From Rhodoferax sp. OV413 (GTDB lineage: Bacteria; Pseudomonadota; Gammaproteobacteria; Burkholderiales; Burkholderiaceae_C), in the NCBI GenBank assembly GCA_945861785.1, contig CAMAWD010000005.1:1-64000 (forward strand): a stretch of 64,000 nt of DNA. Direction: 5' to 3'. Both the position numbers and the translations under genes were made by a program. Of this stretch, positions 43,707-52,751 are shown one piece after another. The notes under the pieces were generated by a model, which saw only the letters and a program-made list of their open reading frames with translations, was not told the DNA's origin and made no database searches. How positions within the stretch are numbered: the first letter of the stretch is position 1; each line of letters starts with the position of its first letter.

Positions 43707-44911
43707 CAAGCCCGCTCGAAGATGGCGGCGATGCCCTGGCCGCCTCCGATACACATCGTCTCCAGGCCATACCGGCCCTTGCGTCGCTGCAATTCATGCA
43801 GAAGACTCGTCATGATGCGCACACCCGTCGCACCGACCGGGTGCCCGAGCGCAATCCCCGACCCATTGACGTTGAGTCGCGACTCCAGTTCCTCGATCGA
43901 ACTGCCCCAGCCCTTGATGCAGGCCAGGGCCTGGCAGGCAAACGCCTCGTTCAACTCGATCAGGTCCATCTGGTCGAACCGCAGGCCGCTGCGGGCCATC
44001 AGCTTCTCTACGGCAGGGACTGGCCCGATGCCCATGCGCGACGGTTCACATCCGGCCGCAGCCCAACCCACCAGCCACCCGATCGGCTCCAGGCCCAGTT
44101 CCTTGAGCTTGTCCTCCGAAACCACGAGGCACGCGGCTGCCGCATCGTTCTGTTGGCATGCATTGCCTGCCGTGACCACGCCATCCTTGCTTATCGACCG
44201 CAATTTCGCCAGGTCCTGCATCGACGCGCCCGCTCGGACGCCTTCGTCCCGCTCCACCAGCACGGCGTCTCCTTTGCGTTGCGGAACCGTGACGGCGACG
44301 ACTTCGTCCGCGAATCTGCCTTCCGCCCAGGCCGCCGCAGCCAGACGGTGGCTGCGCACGGCAAACGCGTCCGATGCCTCCCGCGTGATGCCGTAGTCAC
44401 GCGCGAGGTTCTCGGCCGTTTCGATCATCCCGCTGATACGCCCGAAGCGCGCTTCGGGCTGGGAGCGTTCACGCCCGCGTTCGAGCCGGTCGTGCAACGG
44501 CACCGAGCCTGCCCGGATGCCCCAGCGCATCGAGGTGGTGTAGTACTCCACGTTGCTCATGCTCTCCACGCCGCCCGCCATCACCACATCAGCGGCGCCA
44601 GTCTGCACCATCATCGCTGCGGTGACGATGGCCTGGACCCCACCGCCACAGCGGCGGTCGAGTTGCATGCCAGGCACCGCCACCGGGAAACCCGCCTGCA
44701 ATCCCACCCACCGCCCGGTACAGGGCATCTCGCCACTCATGTAGCTCTGGGCAAAGACCACGTCATCAATGAGCGCGGGATCGATCCCCGTACGCTGCAC
44801 GATCGCGCGCGCCACGGTGGCGCCCAGTTCCTCGGCCGGGACCGATTTCAGTGCCCCCCCGAACGCGCCGATCGGCGTGCGCAGCGGGGAAACGATAGCC
44901 GCTCTCTTCAT
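43706..44911 (-). CDS. Acetyl-CoA acetyltransferase (thiolase)
   Basis: 401 residues from ATG 44909-44911, preceded by AAGGA at 8 nt (a TTG two codons earlier is too close to it). Catalytic Cys near residue 88 in LDRRCGGGVQAIVTAAMMVQ, His in NVNGSGIALGHPVGATGVRI, second Cys in ETMCIGGGQGIAAIF, and motif IELNEAFACQALA. Cleaves 3-ketoacyl-CoA to acetyl-CoA plus shortened acyl-CoA, the last step of beta-oxidation. Sits between the SDR and the IclR pair in one operon. Confidence 0.94.
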   Translation of the reverse strand: MKRAAIVSPLRTPIGAFGGALKSVPAEELGATVARAIVQRTGIDPALIDDVVFAQSYMSGEMPCTGRWVGLQAGFPVAVPGMQLDRRCGGGVQAIVTAAMMVQTGAADVVMAGGVESMSNVEYYTTSMRWGIRAGSVPLHDRLERGRERSQPEARFGRISGMIETAENLARDYGITREASDAFAVRSHRLAAAAWAEGRFADEVVAVTVPQRKGDAVLVERDEGVRAGASMQDLAKLRSISKDGVVTAGNACQQNDAAAACLVVSEDKLKELGLEPIGWLVGWAAAGCEPSRMGIGPVPAVEKLMARSGLRFDQMDLIELNEAFACQALACIKGWGSSIEELESRLNVNGSGIALGHPVGATGVRIMTSLLHELQRRKGRYGLETMCIGGGQGIAAIFERA

Positions 44912-44932
44912 GATCAATGTCCTTATTTGGGT

Positions 44933-45682
44933 TCAGCCGTAACGCCCGCCGGTGACGTGCAACACTTCACCGCTGATAAAACCGGCACGCTCGCTGGCCA
45001 GAAAGACAACCGCATCGGCGACGTCGTCGGGTCGCCCCACGCGCTTGATGGGCTGCATCTGGATCGCGCGCTCCTTGATGGTTTCGTAGCTTGGCAAGGC
45101 CCGCACCATTTCTGTTTCCATGAAACCAGGGGCAATGCAATTGACGGTGATGCCGTACCGGCCCTCTTCGATGGCCAGTGCCTTCGCCATTCCGATCAGC
45201 CCGGCCTTGGCGGCAGAGTAGTTGGCCTGCGTCGGATTGCCGAGATGCGCGCGCGAGCTGATGTTGATCACCCGACCCCAACCCTGCCCAATCAAATGCG
45301 GCATCACCGCCTTCGTCGCCAGGAACGCGCCTTTGAGCATCACGCCCATCACCAGGTCCCAGTCTTCTTCCGTCATTTTCACCAGGTACTTGTCACGCGG
45401 AAAGCCGGCGTTGTTGACCAGGATATGCACCCCGCCAAAGACAGAAATGGTCTCACCGACCAGTCGCTGCACGTCCCCGGATTTCGTGATGTCCCCCACC
45501 ACGCAGTGGGCAGCATGGCCCGCCGCGCGCAGAGACTCCGCGGTAGCCTGCGCCTGTTCCGCGGAGATGTCCGCGATGACCACTTTTGCGCCCTCTTCGG
45601 CCAGCCTGCGGGCAGTGGCCGCACCGAGACCACGCGCCGACCCGGTGACGATGGCCACCTTGTCTTTCAATCCCATGTCCAT
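44933..45682 (-). CDS. Short-chain dehydrogenase/reductase (3-ketoacyl reductase-like)
   Basis: 249 residues from ATG 45680-45682 (AAGGA 9 nt upstream). Classical SDR: cofactor motif TGSARGLGAATARRLAEEGA, NNAG, active-site Ser in INISSRAHLGNPTQ, then YxxxK in ANYSAAKAGLIGMAKALAIE, and tail ADAVVFLASERAGFISGEVL followed by HVTGGRYG. Probably the 3-hydroxyacyl-CoA dehydrogenase of the unit that includes the MaoC fragment and thiolase. Confidence 0.92.
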   Translation of the reverse strand: MDMGLKDKVAIVTGSARGLGAATARRLAEEGAKVVIADISAEQAQATAESLRAAGHAAHCVVGDITKSGDVQRLVGETISVFGGVHILVNNAGFPRDKYLVKMTEEDWDLVMGVMLKGAFLATKAVMPHLIGQGWGRVINISSRAHLGNPTQANYSAAKAGLIGMAKALAIEEGRYGITVNCIAPGFMETEMVRALPSYETIKERAIQMQPIKRVGRPDDVADAVVFLASERAGFISGEVLHVTGGRYG

Positions 45683-45696
45683 TCGTTTTTCCTTGT

Positions 45697-46013
45697 TCAG
45701 TTCACATCGACGCGGGCATTGTCCAGAACCACGACACCTCGCTCCACCGCAGTCGTGCGCAGCGAGACGACCGAGCCGTCCACCCACAATTCAGTTCGAA
45801 GCGTGTCCCCGGGGATTGCTGGGGAGGTAAAACGTGCGCGCATGGCTTTCAGGCGCTGCGTCTCGCAACCAAGCAGTGTACGCAGCACCGCGTGCGCCGC
45901 GAAACCCACCGTCGCCATGCCATGCAGGATCGGGCGCTCGAAACCGGCACCACGCGCCACTTTGGGGTCAACGTGCAATGGGTACAGGTCTCCGCTGAGC
46001 CGATAGAGCTGTC
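45697..46013 (-). pseudogene. MaoC-type dehydratase, N-terminally truncated
   Basis: The frame reads QLYRLSGDLYPLHVDPKVAR, GAGFERPILHGMATVGFAAH, AVLRTLLGCETQRLKAMRAR and ends VVVLDNARVDVN. This is the C-terminal hot-dog domain of a MaoC-like enoyl-CoA hydratase, with the catalytic Asp/His block (SGDLYPLHVDP) at its start. The N-terminal domain and start codon are missing. An initiator further in (near 45976) would lose the catalytic residues. Confidence 0.75.
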
Positions 46014-46059
46014 AGACTATGCCTGACAAGCGCCGGGCTGGTCAAAACCGCGCCCGCAT

Positions 46060-46076
46060 GTTCCGCAAGGCGAAAC
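46060..46076 (+). promoter_or_regulatory. 17-bp palindrome S3, candidate IclR operator
   Basis: GTTCCGCAAGGCGAAAC, near-perfect inverted repeat of the S1/S2/S4 consensus. It lies in the divergent space between the truncated MaoC/SDR/thiolase/IclR unit (minus) and the acyl-CoA dehydrogenase at 46215 (plus). Confidence 0.5.
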
Positions 46077-46214
46077 TGGCGCAAGGCGTCGCTCAAGGTT
46101 CCAGCAGATGGTTGAGGCGGCAGCCCCCGAGGTACGGAACAAGTTTGGGCGCCCAATTGACGAGGTGACGCCACCGCAAAGATCATCGCGTACCTTCCAA
46201 CTTTTCCCTTCATC

Positions 46215-47369
46215 ATGATCCGAGACCAAGAAACACTGGACGCCCTGGTTGAAAACATCGCGCGCTTCGTGCGTGAGCGCCTCATCCCGAACGAGGATCT
46301 GGTCGCCGAGTCCGACGAGATTCCGGCGGAAATCGTCTCCGCGATGAAGGACATGGGGCTCTTTGGCCTGACCATCCCCGAAGCCTTTGGCGGCCTCGAA
46401 CTGACCATGGAGGAAGAGGTGATGGCCATGCTGGAACTCGGCCGGGCCTCCCCCGCATTTCGATCGCTGATCGGTACGACGGTGGGCATTGGCTCCCAGG
46501 GGATCCTGCTGGACGACACGGAGGCACAGAAACAGAAGTACCTTCCCCGGCTGGCAACAGGAGAACTCATCGCGTCATTCGCCCTGACCGAACCCGAAGC
46601 AGGCTCGGATGCGGCTTCGCTCAGGACCCGGGCAACGAAGGATGGCGACCACTATGTGATCAACGGCACCAAGCGCTACATCACCAACGCGCCGCAAGCG
46701 GGCATCTTCACACTGATGGCGCGCACGAACCCGGCCGAAAATGGTGCCGCGGGAATCTCCGCATTCATTGTGGAGAGCGCAACGCCCGGCATCCACCTCG
46801 GAAAGCGCGACAAGAAAATGGGGCAAAAGGGCGCCCACACCTGCGATGTGATCTTCGAGAATTGCCGTGTACCGGCCGCGAACCTGATCGGAGGCGTAGA
46901 GGGCCAGGGTTTCAAGACCGCGATGAAGGTGCTTGACAAGGGCCGCATCCATATTGCGGCCATCTGCGTGGCGGTCGCCGAGCGCATGCTTGCCGACGCC
47001 CTGGCCTACGCGCTGGATCGGCGGCAGTTCGGAAAGCCCATCGCCGAATTCCAGCTGGTGCAGGCGATGCTGGCCGACAGCAAGGCGGAAACCTACGCCG
47101 CACGTTGCATGGTGCTGGACGCGGCACGCCGGCGCGACGACAAGCGCAGCGTCAGCACGGAGGCTTCATGCGCCAAGATGTTTGCATCCGAGATGTGTGG
47201 TCGGGTCGCCGACCGGACGGTGCAGATTCTGGGCGGCGCCGGCTACATGAGCGAATACGGGATCGAGCGCTTCTACCGGGATGCCCGCCTGTTCAGAATC
47301 TTCGAGGGAACCACGCAGATCCAGCAGATCGTGATCGCGCGGAACATGATTCGCGACGCGAACCTGTGA
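46215..47369 (+). CDS. Acyl-CoA dehydrogenase
   Basis: 384 residues. Full family layout: MKDMGLFGLTIPEAFGGLEL, LIASFALTEPEAGSDAASLR (FAD-binding), DHYVINGTKRYITNAPQAGI, TCDVIFENCRVPAANLIGGV, DRRQFGKPIAEFQLVQAML, and EYGIERFYRDARLFRIFEGT followed by TQIQQIVIA, with the catalytic Glu in FEGTTQIQQ. Likely oxidises a short or branched acyl-CoA. Divergent from the MaoC/SDR/thiolase unit across palindrome S3. Confidence 0.95.
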   Translation: MIRDQETLDALVENIARFVRERLIPNEDLVAESDEIPAEIVSAMKDMGLFGLTIPEAFGGLELTMEEEVMAMLELGRASPAFRSLIGTTVGIGSQGILLDDTEAQKQKYLPRLATGELIASFALTEPEAGSDAASLRTRATKDGDHYVINGTKRYITNAPQAGIFTLMARTNPAENGAAGISAFIVESATPGIHLGKRDKKMGQKGAHTCDVIFENCRVPAANLIGGVEGQGFKTAMKVLDKGRIHIAAICVAVAERMLADALAYALDRRQFGKPIAEFQLVQAMLADSKAETYAARCMVLDAARRRDDKRSVSTEASCAKMFASEMCGRVADRTVQILGGAGYMSEYGIERFYRDARLFRIFEGTTQIQQIVIARNMIRDANL

Positions 47370-47547
47370 CCCGCTGCGTCCAGTGCTGCGTTCGAACACA
47401 ACGCCTCGGTGAAATGCACGTACACGCCACACTCCAGATAACGTGCCGCTCGCTCAAAGCCGGCGCCCGCCACTTTGACGGCGACAGAGGCTCCGCGGCC
47501 CGAGCACAACGCGCCGCTTCGTCGAATTTCCGACCGACAGTTGGAGT

Positions 47548-47564
47548 GTTTCACAAAGCGGAAC
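47548..47564 (+). promoter_or_regulatory. 17-bp palindrome S4, candidate IclR operator
   Basis: GTTTCACAAAGCGGAAC, the closest site to S2. It lies in the 493-bp non-coding interval between the acyl-CoA dehydrogenase and the TRAP binding-protein gene, about 300 nt before the latter. No other clear gene or RNA was seen in 47370-47862. Confidence 0.5.
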
Positions 47565-47862
47565 TGATCTTGTTGAGATCGACGGAGTGCAAGGCGCCGC
47601 TCAATACGCCACCAACAACGGAGACAACGAAATGAAGCAGGAACCGTATGCCCGCATTACCGGGGTGTCGGATTCCGACAGGCCAGCCTGATGCACCAAC
47701 ACCCGGCCCAACACCCGGCTGGACCAATTTGAACGCTGTCGTGCGCATGGCACTGAGCGTCATCGACGCAATGCGCAAGCCCGTTGTTGTGTCGGGCTTG
47801 CAGATCAACCCCCGGTGGCAGCCTATGGCAAGCCATCATTTTTTTAAAAAAGAGACAAGGCA

Positions 47863-48897
47863 ATGAAGAAATCTGTTCCCAATATCTTGTTGGCCCTGGT
47901 CGCCCTGGCGACGGCAACGGCAGGCATTTCAGCGCGCGCGCAGGAAACGATCAAACTCAAAATTTCCCATCCCCTGCCGGCGAGTCACTATCTGATAACG
48001 CATGGCACGAAGGTCTTTACCGATGCGGTCACGGAACGCACAAAGGGCAAGATTCAATTCGAAGAATATCCGGCGTCGCAACTCGGCAAGGACGCATTCG
48101 CCATCCTCAAGTCCGGCCTGGCGGACGTCACCATGATGATCACGGGTTTCAACCCGGACAAGTTCCCGCTGTCGCCGGTGACGGAACTGCCGGGGATGTA
48201 TTCCACCGCGTGCGCGGCAACGTCAAAAACCTGGGAGCTCGCCAAGCCGGGTGGACTTCTTGACAAATTCGAGTATGCGCAGCACGGCATTCACGTCTTC
48301 TTTGTCAGCACATTGGTCCCGTACAGCCTGAATACGGTCTCCAAGAAGTTGGAGAAGGTCGAAGACCTCTCGGGTCTGAAAATCTGGGCCAACGGCGCGG
48401 CACAGCACAAGATGCTCACCAAACTGGGTGCCGTACCGATCCGGATGATCGGTAGCGAGCTCTACGATTCCATTTCACGCGGAACGATCGATGGCGTTTT
48501 CCAGGGCTATCCATCCATCCAGCAGTACAAGCTGGACAACTTCCTGCGGCATGGGATAGCCGGCCCGCAGCTTGGCAGTGGCACCTGGGTGCTCGGAATG
48601 AACGACAAGGCCTGGAAAGCGCTTCCCCAGTCGCAGCGCGACATCCTGACCAGCGCCGGCGCCGAGGTCCAAAAGAGCCTGTGCAAGTATCTGGACGACG
48701 CCGAGGGCATTGCGCTCAAGGAAGTGATGGCGAAAGGCCTGGCACTCACGACGCTGTCGCCTGCACAGGCCAAGGTGTGGAACGACAAGGTCAGCGGGGT
48801 AGCCGATGAGTGGGCGGCCGAGATGGACGCTGCCGGAAAGCCGGGAAAGCAATTGCTGGATGCCATGCGCAGAGCGTCTTCGACCAACCTGCAATAG
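47863..48897 (+). CDS. dctP: TRAP transporter substrate-binding protein DctP
   Basis: 344 residues, signal peptide KKSVPNILLALVALATATAG with cleavage at RAQE. DctP family: LKISHPLPASHYLITHGTKV, VTERTKGKIQFEEYPASQLG, LSGLKIWANGAAQHKMLTKL and GTIDGVFQGYPSIQQYKLDN. Periplasmic binding protein for an organic acid, delivering it to the DctQM membrane proteins encoded at 49796-51606. An SDR gene is inserted between them. Confidence 0.93.
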   Translation: MKKSVPNILLALVALATATAGISARAQETIKLKISHPLPASHYLITHGTKVFTDAVTERTKGKIQFEEYPASQLGKDAFAILKSGLADVTMMITGFNPDKFPLSPVTELPGMYSTACAATSKTWELAKPGGLLDKFEYAQHGIHVFFVSTLVPYSLNTVSKKLEKVEDLSGLKIWANGAAQHKMLTKLGAVPIRMIGSELYDSISRGTIDGVFQGYPSIQQYKLDNFLRHGIAGPQLGSGTWVLGMNDKAWKALPQSQRDILTSAGAEVQKSLCKYLDDAEGIALKEVMAKGLALTTLSPAQAKVWNDKVSGVADEWAAEMDAAGKPGKQLLDAMRRASSTNLQ

Positions 48898-48955
48898 CGT
48901 CTCGTACGCGGTAGTCGTGAACACCTTACCTTGTTAGAAGCGTTGGAATCGCCAT

Positions 48956-49786
48956 ATGATTGCCCCTGATTTTTCTGCAAGCCCGTTGCCGAGCCTCATG
49001 TCCTTGTCTGGCCGGGTCTCGGTTGTGACGGGCGGAGCGGGTGGCATCGGGCTGGCAATTGCCAAGCGCTTCGCAGAGGCCGGTTCATCGGTGGTGATAG
49101 CCGACCTGCAGCAGTCTCAGGTAGACGAAGCCGCGCAGATGTTGAGCCACACGTACGGCGTCCCGGCTCTGGGCGTGACGACGGATGTGCGGGTGGAGCA
49201 GGAGGTGATCGCCCTCCTAGATCGAACGGTGAGCGCGTTGGGCCGTCTGGACGCCTTCGTCAACAACGCAGGCATCTACCCGGTCAGGCCGGCCCTGGAG
49301 ATGACTGCAGACGAGTGGGACAGGGTGCATTCACTCAACCTGCGCGGCGTGTTCATTGCCTGTCGTGAGGCCGCGCGGCGCATGATTGCCGGAGGGCGTG
49401 GCGGTGTCATCTTGAACATCGCGTCTGTCTCCGGCTTCAGGGGCAGACCCGGGATGTCAGCCTACGTGGCCTCCAAGCACGGGGTTGTCGGGCTCACCAA
49501 GAGCCTCGCTGCTGAATGGGGGTCGGAGGGCATCCGGGTTCTGGGCATCGCGCCCCCGCTCGTTTCGACACCGGGAATGGCGCAATGGCAGAAGTCCGAA
49601 CGCTCACAAACCAGTTCGGGCACTGGCCCAGGCAGCGTGGAGAAGCTGGTTACCGCCAATCTTCCCCTGGGAAGAATCGGTGTCCCGGACGACATCGCGC
49701 GGGTTGCCCTGTTCTGTGCGAGCGACCTGTCGGCGTTGATGACCGGCAGCACGCTGGCTGTCGATGCCGGCCTCATGTGTTACTGA
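48956..49786 (+). CDS. Short-chain dehydrogenase/reductase
   Basis: 276 residues from ATG 48956 (MSLSGR at 48998 is an alternative start). TGGAGGIGLAIAKRFAEAGS cofactor loop, NNAGIYPVRP, active-site Ser in ILNIASVSGFRGRPGM, then SAYVASKHGVVGLTKSLAAE with Tyr/Lys, and C-terminal DIARVALFCASDLSALMTGS. It sits inside the TRAP transporter operon and so probably acts early on the imported substrate. Confidence 0.92.
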   Translation: MIAPDFSASPLPSLMSLSGRVSVVTGGAGGIGLAIAKRFAEAGSSVVIADLQQSQVDEAAQMLSHTYGVPALGVTTDVRVEQEVIALLDRTVSALGRLDAFVNNAGIYPVRPALEMTADEWDRVHSLNLRGVFIACREAARRMIAGGRGGVILNIASVSGFRGRPGMSAYVASKHGVVGLTKSLAAEWGSEGIRVLGIAPPLVSTPGMAQWQKSERSQTSSGTGPGSVEKLVTANLPLGRIGVPDDIARVALFCASDLSALMTGSTLAVDAGLMCY

Positions 49787-49795
49787 GGCGGCACC

Positions 49796-50323
49796 ATGAT
49801 GAACCGAATCATCCGACATGCCGAAACCGCGGGCCTGGCTCTCGCATCCCTGTGCATCTGCGGCGTCATGCTGGTCACGGCGGGCGACACGGTCATGCGC
49901 TACCTTTTCAGGTCACCGTGGCCATGGGCCTTCGATGTCACCTCGCAATATCTGTTGGTCGGTGCCGCATATCTCGGCATTTCATCCACGTTTTCGATGG
50001 GTGACCACATCAACATCGACATCCTGCATCGTCGAATTCCGGCGAAACTGCGCGCCTGGATCGACGCGTTCTTTGCGGCGGCTTTCGTCGTCCTGTTCAG
50101 CATGATCGGATACCTTGCCCTGAAAGTCTCGGTCCATGCCGCGATCAGCAACGAGTACATCCCCGGTTACTTCAACTGGCCGATCTGGCTTTCATTTGCA
50201 CCGATTTCGTTGGGGACCGCCATTTTGTGCCTTCGACTGGCGCACCATCTGGTGACGCTGCTCAGAGACGGTGCCGACACCTACGTGTCAGAGGCCCACG
50301 GTCAGAAGGAGGGAGTCGAATGA
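49796..50323 (+). CDS. dctQ: TRAP transporter small membrane subunit DctQ
   Basis: 175 residues with four hydrophobic segments (LALASLCICGVMLVTAGDTV, MRYLFRSPWPWAFDVTSQYL, FFAAAFVVLFSMIGYLALKV, LSFAPISLGTAILCLRLAHH). DctQ pattern with the conserved RYLF and EY positions. Forms the membrane complex with DctM. Its stop overlaps the dctM start as ATGA. Confidence 0.88.
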   Translation: MMNRIIRHAETAGLALASLCICGVMLVTAGDTVMRYLFRSPWPWAFDVTSQYLLVGAAYLGISSTFSMGDHINIDILHRRIPAKLRAWIDAFFAAAFVVLFSMIGYLALKVSVHAAISNEYIPGYFNWPIWLSFAPISLGTAILCLRLAHHLVTLLRDGADTYVSEAHGQKEGVE

Positions 50324-51606
50324 CCGCGACGATCATTGTGCTGCTGATGCTGGTGATGCTCGCCCTGGGTGCCCCCATCGGCTTTACGCTCCTGTCTTGC
50401 GGAACTGTCGGATTGATGTGGGTTGCAGGACTGACTGCGACCTTTGGCGTGCTTTCGTCGGCCCCCCACGAACTGGCCATCAAGTATGAATTCCTCACCA
50501 TTCCGATGTTTCTGCTGATGGCGGAATTCGTTCTGCGTTCAGGCGTGGCCGACGATCTCTTCCGCGCCGCAGCCGCTTGGTGCGGGCGAATACCTGGTGG
50601 CCTGGGGATGGCTACTGCGTTGTCAGGAGCCGGATTCGGCGCGATTTGCGGCTCCTCCACAGCCTCAGCGGCAACTTTGGCTGCGACGTCGTTGCCGGCC
50701 ATGTTGAATCGAGGCTACGAACCCGGGATGGCCGCGGGTGTCGTTGCGATTTCAGGCACCCTGGCGATGTTGATTCCGCCAAGCATTGCCATGGTGATCT
50801 ATGGATTGCTGGCGGACGTGAATATTGCGAAACTTCTTATCGCAGGCATCGTTCCGGCGGGGTTTGTCACAGCCGCGATCATGGTGACGACTTACTATCT
50901 TGCAGTCAAAGACCCGTCAAGAGCGCCGATGACTCCGAAAGTTGCGTTGAAGGAGAAGATCCAGATGCTGCGGCTGGTGGGCCCCATGCTCCTGTTGATG
51001 ACGGCCGTCACTGGAGTCATCTATTCCGGCATTGCGACTCCGACCGAAGCATCTGCGCTGGGTGCGCTGACAGCCGCCGTCCTCTACTTTGCGCGCGGGC
51101 ACCGCGCACCTGCGGAGGTGGTTGATCTGCTGGGGCGGGCAGCTCGCACATCGTGCATGGTCGCGATCATCCTGCTCGGCGCCCACGTGTTCTCCACGTT
51201 CTTCGCGCTGACACAGACAACACAATCCATCATCGCATGGGTCGGTGCGTTGCCGGTTCCCGGCTGGGTGATCATCGGAATCCTCATTCTGGGTTATCTC
51301 GGATTGGGCTGCTTCCTGGATCAGACGGCCATCTTGGTGTTGACAGTTCCAATCGTTGCGCCTTTGGTATCGTCGCTCGGGTTTGACCTCATCTGGTTCG
51401 GGGTCATCAAGATCGTCACGGCGGAACTTGGCATGGTGACTCCGCCACTCGGGCTCAACTGCTTTGTGGTCTCCAGGTACGCGAAGATGCCGGTCGAGGT
51501 GGTGTTCAGGGGGACGGCACCGCACGTCGTGGCACATCTGGTCGCTTTGCTGATTCTGGTTCTATTTCCGGCGCTGACTATGTGGCTACCGAATCAAATG
51601 CGTTAG
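50320..51606 (+). CDS. dctM: TRAP transporter large permease subunit DctM
   Basis: 428 residues from ATG 50320. About 12 hydrophobic segments. DctM family blocks: APIGFTLLSCGTVGLMWVAG, FLTIPMFLLMAEFVLRSGVA, GAGFGAICGSSTASAATLAA, ISGTLAMLIPPSIAMVIYGL, and TAELGMVTPPLGLNCFVVS. Couples uptake of the substrate bound by DctP to sodium or proton gradients. The upstream open frame (50227) overlaps dctQ and is not the start. Confidence 0.94.
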   Translation: MTATIIVLLMLVMLALGAPIGFTLLSCGTVGLMWVAGLTATFGVLSSAPHELAIKYEFLTIPMFLLMAEFVLRSGVADDLFRAAAAWCGRIPGGLGMATALSGAGFGAICGSSTASAATLAATSLPAMLNRGYEPGMAAGVVAISGTLAMLIPPSIAMVIYGLLADVNIAKLLIAGIVPAGFVTAAIMVTTYYLAVKDPSRAPMTPKVALKEKIQMLRLVGPMLLLMTAVTGVIYSGIATPTEASALGALTAAVLYFARGHRAPAEVVDLLGRAARTSCMVAIILLGAHVFSTFFALTQTTQSIIAWVGALPVPGWVIIGILILGYLGLGCFLDQTAILVLTVPIVAPLVSSLGFDLIWFGVIKIVTAELGMVTPPLGLNCFVVSRYAKMPVEVVFRGTAPHVVAHLVALLILVLFPALTMWLPNQMR

Positions 51607-51754
51607 TCGCTTTTTGTTGGCGCCGAAGCGATTTCGGCCCATGTCCCGACTTCAGCCTGCCCCACTACAAAGAGCTGCCACCCAGCAGAAACTTCATGGT
51701 CATCGCGGTGGGTCACCGGAAATCGGCAGGCTGGGTGGGCGGCGCGATGTCGGC

Positions 51755-52051
51755 GCCGCCCTTCTCCATCATTTCGGCAGGATCACGCTGTCGATGACGT
51801 GGATCACGCCATTGCTGGCAACGATATCGGTGGCGCTGACCTTGGCACCGTCCACCGTGACACCACCGGTGGTGGCAACTGTGATCTCCGATCCTTGGAC
51901 AGTCTTGACCTTGCCGGCCTTGACATCTGCCGCCATGACCTTGCCCGCGACCACATGGTAGGTCAACACCGCAGTCAGCTTGGCTTTGTCCTTCAGCAAT
52001 GCGTCCAGATCAGCCTTCGGGATCTTGGCAAATGCCGCGTCGGTTGGCGCG
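51755..52051. repeat. Direct repeat, right copy (within intact fasciclin gene)
   Basis: Second copy of the 297-bp segment at 26010-26306, same orientation. This copy lies inside a complete gene, so it is the parental-type copy. Confidence 0.9.
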
Positions 52052-52224
52052 AACACCGTGAACGGGCCCTTGCCCTTGAGTGTGTCGATCAGGCCGGCGG
52101 CCGTCAGAGCGGTCGCCAGGGTCTTGAAGTTGCCAGCGCCAACAGCGGTCTCGACGATGTCTTTGGCGTGTGCAGAAAAGGCCATGCCCATGGCCAGAAC
52201 AGAAGCGATAAGGGTTTTCTTCAT
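51769..52224 (-). CDS. Secreted fasciclin (FAS1)-domain protein
   Basis: 151 residues from ATG 52222-52224 with GGAG upstream. Signal peptide [20 protein letters not shown]. One complete FAS1 domain: [57 protein letters not shown], and [10 protein letters not shown]. Periplasmic or extracellular adhesion-type domain; common in small single-domain form in beta-proteobacteria. A truncated copy is found 25 kb to the left. Confidence 0.93.
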   Translation of the reverse strand: MKKTLIASVLAMGMAFSAHAKDIVETAVGAGNFKTLATALTAAGLIDTLKGKGPFTVFAPTDAAFAKIPKADLDALLKDKAKLTAVLTYHVVAGKVMAADVKAGKVKTVQGSEITVATTGGVTVDGAKVSATDIVASNGVIHVIDSVILPK

Positions 52225-52515
52225 GAGAGTCTCCGGTGTGAATGCTGCCATTGCAGCCGCGCCAAAAATGTGGCACGTCGCTAATGTAGACTATTTGGTA
52301 ATTAAGAAGTCTTTGCGGTTACAAAATGACCACATGGTTTACACTGAAATGCGGTCACCCAGCCGCTCTCAGGCACGTATCAGCGACACGGGAATTGTCT
52401 CCAAGGGCCAATTTGCGAAGCCCGATGGCCCCTTCTGCCTTGGCGGCGCATCTGCCGTCACCAACCTGCGTCACTTGATACCAACTGCTGTTCAGGCCGA
52501 GATCAGCATGCAATT

Positions 52516-52680
52516 CTGGAGATCGGCAAGATCCTGAAGGACCCCAGCTTCGCAGAGATCGTCAAGGCCGCCGGAGCTGATGTGCTGGGCGGTACCGCCG
52601 CCCCGTTCGCGGCCCGCATGCGCCGGGATACACAGCGTCTTGGGGAGGTGATCCGGATTTCGGGGGCGAAGGCAAATTGA
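52516..52680 (+). pseudogene. Bug/TctC binding-protein C-terminal scrap
   Basis: 55 codons open to TGA 52678-52680 reading EIGKILKDPSFAEIVKAAGA and PFAARMRRDTQRLGEVIRIS, the usual Bug-protein C-terminus. The rest of the gene is missing. Upstream sequence (52225-52515) shows no gene apart from an AT-rich patch after the fasciclin start. Confidence 0.65.
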
Positions 52681-52751
52681 ACGGTTCAGGGCACTGCGGC
52701 AATCCGGATCGGTTGAAAGCAACCGCACTGCTGCTTTTCACCGCTGGCAAG

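Noticed and set aside
52225-52515. Gene between fasciclin and the Bug-protein scrap
   Set aside because: Short frames here show no protein-like pattern. Only the AT-rich promoter side of the fasciclin gene is evident.
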